A stretch of DNA of 64,000 nucleotides from Burkholderiaceae bacterium (GTDB taxonomy: Bacteria; Pseudomonadota; Gammaproteobacteria; Burkholderiales; Burkholderiaceae_A): the NCBI GenBank assembly GCA_004214155.1, contig SGYQ01000007.1, positions 27,895 through 91,894 on the forward strand. Reading direction: 5' to 3'. Made by a program: the position numbers and the translations under genes. Under the pieces are notes generated by a model. It worked only from the letters and a program-made list of their open reading frames with translations. It searched no databases and was not told where the DNA came from. Below, in pieces: positions 60,501 through 64,000 of the stretch. The first letter of the stretch is position 1; each line of letters starts with the position of its first letter.

Positions 60501-61286
60501 TGAGCCGTCATCAACTGCATTCGATCCGTCTTCCTTTTTTGTGGAGCCGGGCTCTTCGGAAAAGTTAAGATCCGAGCCCAACTCGGCAGTTTTTACAACA
60601 TCAGGATCGACCTCTTTTTGTACAGACTTTTCATCTTCAAGATTCTTTTCAAGTTCATCTCGAAAGGTCTCAAGAATCTCTTGATAAGTTGGTTCCTTTG
60701 TATCATTTCCGGTTGCTTTTTCAATATCAATAGATTCATCTTCTTGCTCGAAATTTTTTCTAGCGCTCTGAATCGATGTTCTTTCATTAATTTCTTCTTC
60801 CGTCTGAACTACCTGTTCAGGTTGTGTCCGTTGTTCTTTTAGAGAAGCAATTTCACGTTTTGCAATGTCAGTTAAACTTGCAGTCTCTGACGAAGTAGCA
60901 AAAACCTTTGCGATATTATCAACTTGACTTGTATAGAACCCCTTCGCGTAATCCGAATATCCCTGTTTTTCAACTTTTAAGATGTAGTCACTTACTGAAT
61001 TAGATAAACGATCGGTAGTTGAAATTGATTTTAATTTCTCTGCGTACTCACCACTTTGTGGTGCGGATAAGTCAACGTCTGTGAGAGTTTGATTCTGCGT
61101 GGGATGCGGTGGTTTGGGATCAAAGTTTCTTGATGTCCCCTGATCAACATTTTCAATAATCAATCTTTTGGAATATAAGCCAGCAAGAGCACCAACGAGA
61201 AAAAGGTCCAGCGAGTTTATTCCTTTTTGCTCTACTGGACCTCTTAACTTTGTGAGTCTATTTATCCGATTTTTTAAGTTTGCCAT
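51495..61286 (-). CDS. Giant repeat-rich adhesin, type I secretion substrate
   Basis: This is a 3263-residue surface protein. The N-terminus has a hydrophobic stretch (LFLVGALAGLY, about 27-40), then an acidic disordered region to about 290 and a Gly/Ala segment. A carboxypeptidase-regulatory/SdrD-like module sits near 390-440 (GATVFYDENNNGILDDSESN). From about 780 to 2350 come many degenerate repeats of the form LL-x-x-G-(I/V/L)-x-F plus short beta-like strands, which I do not recognise. Cadherin-like modules follow (about 2390-3000). Degenerate RTX repeats lie near 3108-3140 (LDGFDDITGG, SGGLGDDVFVF), followed by an acidic C-terminus suited to type I export. The exporter genes follow in the same direction with overlap. 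Confidence 0.85.
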   Translation of the reverse strand: MANLKNRINRLTKLRGPVEQKGINSLDLFLVGALAGLYSKRLIIENVDQGTSRNFDPKPPHPTQNQTLTDVDLSAPQSGEYAEKLKSISTTDRLSNSVSDYILKVEKQGYSDYAKGFYTSQVDNIAKVFATSSETASLTDIAKREIASLKEQRTQPEQVVQTEEEINERTSIQSARKNFEQEDESIDIEKATGNDTKEPTYQEILETFRDELEKNLEDEKSVQKEVDPDVVKTAELGSDLNFSEEPGSTKKEDGSNAVDDGSGSEELKSEEKIELAQAESPGVEKEVPSQASPATGAEATGAATGPTSIFGSVAMVPVAAVGLQKVVSEIREIVDGGDSPTVSPVQPTIPVETNPESESPSEDVPVVEESVIIPSSGGGGESAIAAAPEPILAFQGRVVDGYVVGATVFYDENNNGILDDSESNYVGVTDADGNFQLPDFSAAAQGGSIVVLPGGVDINTGHKIGAMQVNVPKDADGNPILSDPDSPDAQAAISSPLTLILAQNSDIVEADLIAQLGMTGVEEKGLAFYDPVSEMQAGNNNSLAEYVFTIQQQLFSIIQAGSKIAGEAAGLSALEVSVQAVGDAMKTALENGTALTIDGITTSAITSVANGSGFSSLASGFASIVQTTNQKIAEGYSGMALALSDPSNEDSISLLSNARATAAASQDTLLSTIETSLSSNSLDTTAFGTTLNSVIAENSAVFGTVLQAEVGDGSSGLSEFGNPAFIVTKLLEQTGTATRDIVDLSSSINTLSLEQLSQLGVSHVRLLGSNTAVEISMGNVTNTILAALNDDATVDDVNTTLVDESSVDDGLFASNYTVTLKVTDAQVATVVANATTLNAAGIDVIKPVEGTLSLTLSQVRELQTLGFEFASGLVRFSATSADSLTFDEIYALLNSGLKLTDASEVSVSIPDGDSRSTFATIKDLASRGVSFDGGTITLTQDDLKGSFNVLQAQLLDAAKSNIVFDTDSVSSWSLGKAADGTSLGNPKLNASDVVLLVNAGIRLNDATINITNTTDVQTIVDNAFALLSAGVKKFNFSSGVSVSTSDARTILDAKDLTVEQGITYTDVIFSGEGVLSNLGSASLQSLSDFLAEGLGLDTTFVPEYADALALVQLGITFPQGITLQTSTETTISLSDATTLVNAGVKFQGLFNVSYAKDGSLTETENLTAVSNLISAGLRPVSGDGQKITISGSVSDPLYIRPTEWNALKDYVDLENASLVLTRSSDFLAAFGDLTNNQSFWQTQTQFSKFAVPMSVTPVYSQLKTLADLNTSRSGDGATPISIVRVSKSGDAFTELNTNISIRISSSTDLDAVDAASLKNSGVDVIDVLGVPLTVNQIQSFLSNNAPLLQNAQLLISNDNVSDASALLQQSFDRDIFDAGVSGFGVATGTSTTADVWKVFSDAYDNLAQDSNSATTRIFDGGIITGAGSLTSGVGQVLDRLGRAGLKLSDSYSPSLTEVREYINSGGTYSKGIKIGLQEGETLGPNEAIALAQANVSFTANTPLDFTGQTGSSLTNASTEAEQVIYFQKLLEKGFLLNNLDVDLLNFDGVTVSQDVFELLNSNGFNFSNSKINVANKMELVSAAVKIASTADHGITHLQVPETMVPSFGQAKLLLGAGLGFQMYSSDGTVTNLGATIKAASVSQLESLARQIDSLETMGVSSLDLEGLEIPMNVAKIFAEASGSTNITFLNQPKLLITSEDNLADVSGFLSEIISLGVREITFQNGVEVSAANAYEIIQASDQIVFSDGFITSSEGVEDNQLKTVLSVLKQKGMPVSPGFKPSLDFELTGNDQTDSETMLAMIRDGYKVKTQTQDGGVSEDGERAEITLSNVFMSFREFENLAKTENFGDSSALPKFSQSYVTAKNSQELATIASDLRLEESQILQLGIDNIAIQGNLLPTLTQVGQAAAAGLEFKRVSKTDGEYSILSGSDGLITLKIEQNEIASVAANSEEVFSSGVKRLNLFGKEINVDDAEVLVGSGFSFEGGKLSSSSDPEKNTLSYLEPLADAGLGLPNDVTLRDSTVSLDFALNRFKGSLEGASIDLSSKQGEDAISANQVLRLINRDLGTVPSSNGNKAFVSTDATVPVQIGLTINDDLTSNTASQLGALGFEQVLGDMNVKSSVRLIENSDLIISEAKVKGVGDVDDFLAIINSGNGNLLDGASALSNTPTELSAIKQLITISPDQLDLSGITVAEKNVIPVDFLQIHDRISFSDEARISGHVNSIEQADALITLADIPFDNVLLKQVNEDTLIEAQAGVLVNIVQNGIAVYDTNPTVRIIETGLTVDDALILGSARVDLKGYHLLEGERANILEALQLIQFEGLDVQGLGIERGEELQSTSMQNVDVLRNLGVVFNPLGTEKLFTIDEDSIGPLQAIDYDLLGADLSTKHVDIDGAFVPEAIAIDLLSIDGVDLSNVLTRDENLSPEQIQAMEVRGLRVDQKVIILTKDPNSAENSKFNAQERELEEIDPIGTDAVIVSQGSIFLENDVHSTYGFEITGDADDFSGNLEVEINDTADFSIQKVDWTYSISAEDVEYLAEDETFQENYTIQLSENFVNFVQYDVASLDINIDIVGTDDQPEIIFEDISDVDVLLREGKDFNASGEVLVSERDGSDELAISLQFPQTVIRDDLGQISDSLVDIPIEFTIKSVETGATIWDISPTQTVSGEGESTTYEIQGPQLSAGDYLVEWAIADTQDVFDSLQTGVVLDSDYVLKVSDSGDVVNEENYVRQNISIDFQSNSLPVLVDSNGKVPTLLTVGVEDTTLKLNSDSFGFNNYVDPDGDVFTTVQIVSHSEDIDLVYVEKGDADTTQYSLSSGDLVDLSHFADEVSFVIGASEVNLFVNPGQNINGTRFIDFNIGDGIDVSDTTYRSNLFFDPVADAPIVKTSLSNEMGNTNSRNIKFVGDESTIYFDLLSQGENSEITQAQLSIQQGETVIHTVDFDSDTFETNYEVNLLEIVTAFSESAYGEDESLEYSFTQPLEASIEVEVEDKLDGGQGLDTGTFELVEEITVIPSSTKIKNDSVYTESLFGFTSFDDDGSNSAQSEESDDITFIDPEFGSVISSDDELDGINIEYDASGIIGTPGTDFIFAKSDDVSESGNLIHGLDGFDDITGGEYSDIIYFDFSDDNKHDTVSGGLGDDVFVFHGNGSSNNSESLVLEDTSKQDMTERLENLLTQDSISTEDVTLAGTITDFNLKGEDNSDSIVLSGFSDEAEQTLHNQKDWALLLVEDNTQDKLYTAAILMPEYGTFDSTDMDLMNDAIHKI

Positions 61287-61352
61287 GTCTTGTTAACCTT
61301 AGCCTTCTTCCAGAAAGCAAACTTATATCGTTTACTCAGTCATATATGGTCA

Positions 61353-64000
61353 TTATTCCTGCGAGATGCCAAGCTGGTCATCAATATTCGTTGTATCTGT
61401 AATACCAATCAACGTAACACGGATACCATCTGCATCACTGACCTCAACAGCACCAGTCTCTTCATTGACAGATGCGGTTAAATCATCACCAAAGGCAGAT
61501 AAATCAAGTGTATCATTCGAATCAAAACCATCTACCAAAATCTCAGCAGCACCACCATCACTTGTGACCACATACGTATCTGCCTCTGTTTCCGAACCAA
61601 TCAAAATACCCTTACCAGTATTGGAAACATCTACAACAATATGCGTATCTGTAACTCTGGCTCCATCACGAACCGCATCAGCGGTACTCAAACTCCAGTA
61701 CTCACTATTACCTTGCGTATCACTTAACTCCAACGTCTCAATCGCAAAACGGTCAGTCATCGCATCAAACTGCTTAAAGATACTCACCTCACTGGCATTG
61801 GATGCAACCACTGCACCATTTTCATCTACACCTTCTACCGTAGTAGTAATCTTCAACGAGTTCTCACCTTCTCGACCAACCTGGAATCTCTCAAAATTCA
61901 CCGCATCAATGCCACTAACACCCTCAAGATACACCACATCCCCAAGAGCATCTAAATCAACCTGCATAGTCTGCTCCGCAGTCATTCCACCACCAACACC
62001 CCAGGTTTCGCCAGCAGAAGAACCTCCATCTCCATATCCAGAACCCTCATCACGCGAGGCCAAATCCACAATCACATCTCGACCCGCATCCTGATTGCTT
62101 AAATCAGAACCAGTCGCATCCACAAACACCTGCGGCACAACCTCAAACCGATCATCCGCACCAGATGTACTAATAACCTTATCGTCGGCATTACTCAATA
62201 CAACAATCGCCTCAGGTGCAGGATCCGAAGGAGCCACTGGCTCAGGCGTACGATCCACAATCGTAGTTACACCCAGCGCCTCTTCACGCGTAACCAGTCC
62301 AGCCTCAATATCTGCCAAAGCTTGATCACGATCCTCAATCACCTCGGTTCTTACCGTACCCTCTCGTATCTCTTCCACCGCAATCGGAACAAAAAGCGAT
62401 GTGTCCATATCCGTTGCAGCTAACGCCACATCCACCGCATCGGCAATCACCTCTTCTACAGCAGCAATCACATCCGAAGGAGTCGCACTCATCTGAGCAG
62501 TCAACGCATCACGAACAGCTTGCGCTGCCTCAAAACTCTCACCTGCTAACTCGGCATCAATCGCAGCAACCACAGTTGCCGTATCCCCACCAGCTTCCTC
62601 TGCATCTTCTCCGGCTGCCTGAGCACGCTCCAGGGCAGTAACCTGCGAAGCCGTCAACTCATCCATGCCAAAGAACTGCTCCAATACATGCGCATTATCC
62701 GAAGTGGTTGACTCAAAACCTGCCAAAATATCTTCTAACTGAGATTTCATTTTAACAGCGTTGTAATTCCCAGACCCAGTGCCAGCCTCCAAGAACGATA
62801 TAGCTCCGAGATCCGTTGCCTGACCATCATTATTTCCATCAATCGATAAACGAATCTCATTGTACGGCTGGTTGTTCACTACATCGCTAGCAACCACCTC
62901 AATCTCTATATCCCGAACAAAATTGCGCCACTGATCCATGTTCTCAGGGCCACCACTAACTAACTCATAAATCTGCTGCAACCCGAAGCCAGCAGCAGCA
63001 AGTGATGCAGCCGTAACCTGGACAAACACAATATCATTGGCCTGATTCGCCCTGCCTGATAACCCAGTACCATCCGGAGATAAGTCAAAATCCATCACCT
63101 TAGTGCCTTCACCAACTACAAAAGTATCATCACTTCTTGCAGTACCATCAGCACTTCCATCTCCAAATATCGAATCACCACCTTCGATATCAATCAGGAT
63201 ATCTTCACCAGCACCACCAAACACATTATCGGCACCAGCACCACCAGAGATCAAGTCTTGACCGCCTCCACCAGAGATATAGTCACCGCCATCTCCACCG
63301 TGAAGAATATTTCGTCCACCATCACCAGCAATCGAATCACTATATGCCGTGCCAAAGACACCCTCGGCACCATCCACATAAGCAACCGTCTGACCCATAC
63401 TTACTGCAGTCACGTCATAATTGGAATCCAGCTGGGAAAGGTCAATATCGACACTTGTATCTAACCCATCAAAACTTACAACGTCCCAGTCTTCTACACC
63501 AGAAGTTGCTTCACCAAACTCAATCGTTCTCGCACCAATACCAACACTACCTTCGAGAACAACTACTTCCGAATCATCTGTGTAAGCGGGGTCATAACTA
63601 AAGCCAAAGAAATCAAACTCAGATTCCGCACTCAGTATAAAGGTGTCCTCATTGCCCGCAAAATCTATACTAGATGTACCACCATCAGCAGCATAAACCA
63701 CCGCACCACCAAAAGAGCGATCCACATAGGCATAATCACCGGAACCTAAGCCAGCCTCAGCCAACTCCTCACTTGCCTCTGTGCTCATATCAATATGACC
63801 AGAACTGCCAGAACCCACCGCATCTGCAATCAACATGTCTCGTAGACCATCAGAGGTGTAATCATCGCCGGAACCATAATAGCCATCACCACTGCCGGAA
63901 CCATAATACCCATCACCACTGCCGGAACCATAATACCCATCACCACTGCCGGAACCATAATACCCATCACCACTGCCGGAACCATAATACCCATCACCAC
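61353..64000 (-). CDS. RTX protein, 5' end outside window
   Basis: About 882 residues are visible. The frame is open to the window edge: an ATG at 63836 is internal, since the same frame continues upstream through repeated GSGSGDGYY units. RTX nonapeptides cluster at 63130-63330 (HGGDGGDYISGGGGQDLISG). The rest is acidic, free of cysteine, rich in Ala, Asp, Val and Thr, with beta-strand-like modules and a DUF-like tail (DTLDLSAFGDD). The gene is clearly GC-richer than its neighbours and uses many C-ending codons, which may reflect very high expression or transfer. It precedes the adhesin by 66 bases on the same strand. An S-layer-like or abundant type I-secreted protein is a reasonable guess. 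Confidence 0.82.
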   Translation of the reverse strand, partial: GDGYYGSGSGDGYYGSGSGDGYYGSGSGDGYYGSGSGDGYYGSGDDYTSDGLRDMLIADAVGSGSSGHIDMSTEASEELAEAGLGSGDYAYVDRSFGGAVVYAADGGTSSIDFAGNEDTFILSAESEFDFFGFSYDPAYTDDSEVVVLEGSVGIGARTIEFGEATSGVEDWDVVSFDGLDTSVDIDLSQLDSNYDVTAVSMGQTVAYVDGAEGVFGTAYSDSIAGDGGRNILHGGDGGDYISGGGGQDLISGGAGADNVFGGAGEDILIDIEGGDSIFGDGSADGTARSDDTFVVGEGTKVMDFDLSPDGTGLSGRANQANDIVFVQVTAASLAAAGFGLQQIYELVSGGPENMDQWRNFVRDIEIEVVASDVVNNQPYNEIRLSIDGNNDGQATDLGAISFLEAGTGSGNYNAVKMKSQLEDILAGFESTTSDNAHVLEQFFGMDELTASQVTALERAQAAGEDAEEAGGDTATVVAAIDAELAGESFEAAQAVRDALTAQMSATPSDVIAAVEEVIADAVDVALAATDMDTSLFVPIAVEEIREGTVRTEVIEDRDQALADIEAGLVTREEALGVTTIVDRTPEPVAPSDPAPEAIVVLSNADDKVISTSGADDRFEVVPQVFVDATGSDLSNQDAGRDVIVDLASRDEGSGYGDGGSSAGETWGVGGGMTAEQTMQVDLDALGDVVYLEGVSGIDAVNFERFQVGREGENSLKITTTVEGVDENGAVVASNASEVSIFKQFDAMTDRFAIETLELSDTQGNSEYWSLSTADAVRDGARVTDTHIVVDVSNTGKGILIGSETEADTYVVTSDGGAAEILVDGFDSNDTLDLSAFGDDLTASVNEETGAVEVSDADGIRVTLIGITDTTNIDDQLGISQE
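63883..64000 (-). repeat. Perfect 27-bp tandem repeats in the RTX gene
   Basis: Four identical 27-base units (63883, 63910, 63937, 63964) and a partial fifth run to the window edge. A shorter degenerate unit lies just before them. They are in frame and encode GSGSGDGYY. The perfect identity implies recent expansion or strong homogenisation. The array may continue past the window. Confidence 0.95.

Noticed and set aside
63883..64000. Regular repeats as a CRISPR array
   Set aside because: Units are directly adjacent with no spacers and are in frame within the RTX gene.

Overview
The window is AT-rich DNA from a Gram-negative bacterium of the Pseudomonadota (beta/gamma type). The evidence is a complete 14-gene complex I operon with separate nuoC and nuoD, a long single-chain PurL, lipoproteins, a TolC-type secretion system and a mixture of ATG, GTG and TTG starts. 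Unfused nuoC/nuoD, a NUDIX gene directly after nuoN and the ispD/mfd neighbourhood recall Betaproteobacteria more than enteric bacteria, but this is inference from gene order. Almost everything from 4 kb onward is on the minus strand. The exceptions are mfd, tesA and a flippase gene.

Layout. (1) 1-12.8 kb is housekeeping: partial ispD divergent from mfd, then a tight minus-strand unit ybbA-like ABC ATPase > purL > ABC-F (ybiT-like) > moeA > mrp. (2) 12.8-17.2 kb holds tesA (divergent from ybbA), a flippase-like membrane protein, an ICMT/PEMT-type methyltransferase, a CpdA-like phosphodiesterase and a secreted beta-propeller protein. (3) 17.3-30.1 kb is an accessory block. It begins (in transcription order) with a leaderless trypsin-like protease with RTX and DUF4214 modules. 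A compact gene set follows: a YHYH-type small secreted protein, a Ser/Gly-rich secreted protein, a glycine-zipper lipoprotein, a coiled-coil/PEGA membrane protein, a PEGA-SUMF1 membrane protein, an unlisted 42-residue membrane peptide, an ExbB/TolQ/MotA-like channel, and two membrane-anchored von Willebrand A proteins whose only membrane helix looks like that of ExbD/TolR. The block ends with a second DUF4214 protein and an unknown gene. (4) 30.47-30.56 kb is tRNA-Ser(UGA). Its 3' end faces the accessory block and is followed by a hairpin, a 12-bp tandem repeat and G-rich sequence resembling an attachment-site scar. (5) 30.6-46.2 kb is two small proteins, a NUDIX hydrolase and nuoN to nuoA. 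(6) 46.6-64 kb is a type I secretion operon (HlyD, LapB-like ABC, TolC) preceded by its probable substrates: a 3263-residue adhesin made largely of an unfamiliar repeat, and a GC-richer RTX protein that runs off the window edge through perfect 27-bp repeats.

The best candidate for an undescribed system is region 3. An ExbB-like channel and two different ExbD-like stator subunits carrying vWA domains are encoded with an outer-membrane lipoprotein, PEGA proteins and a SUMF1 domain lacking catalytic cysteines. I read it as a proton-motive-force-driven envelope machine, analogous in parts list to Tol-Pal or the GldKLM motor of type IX secretion. That function is inference.
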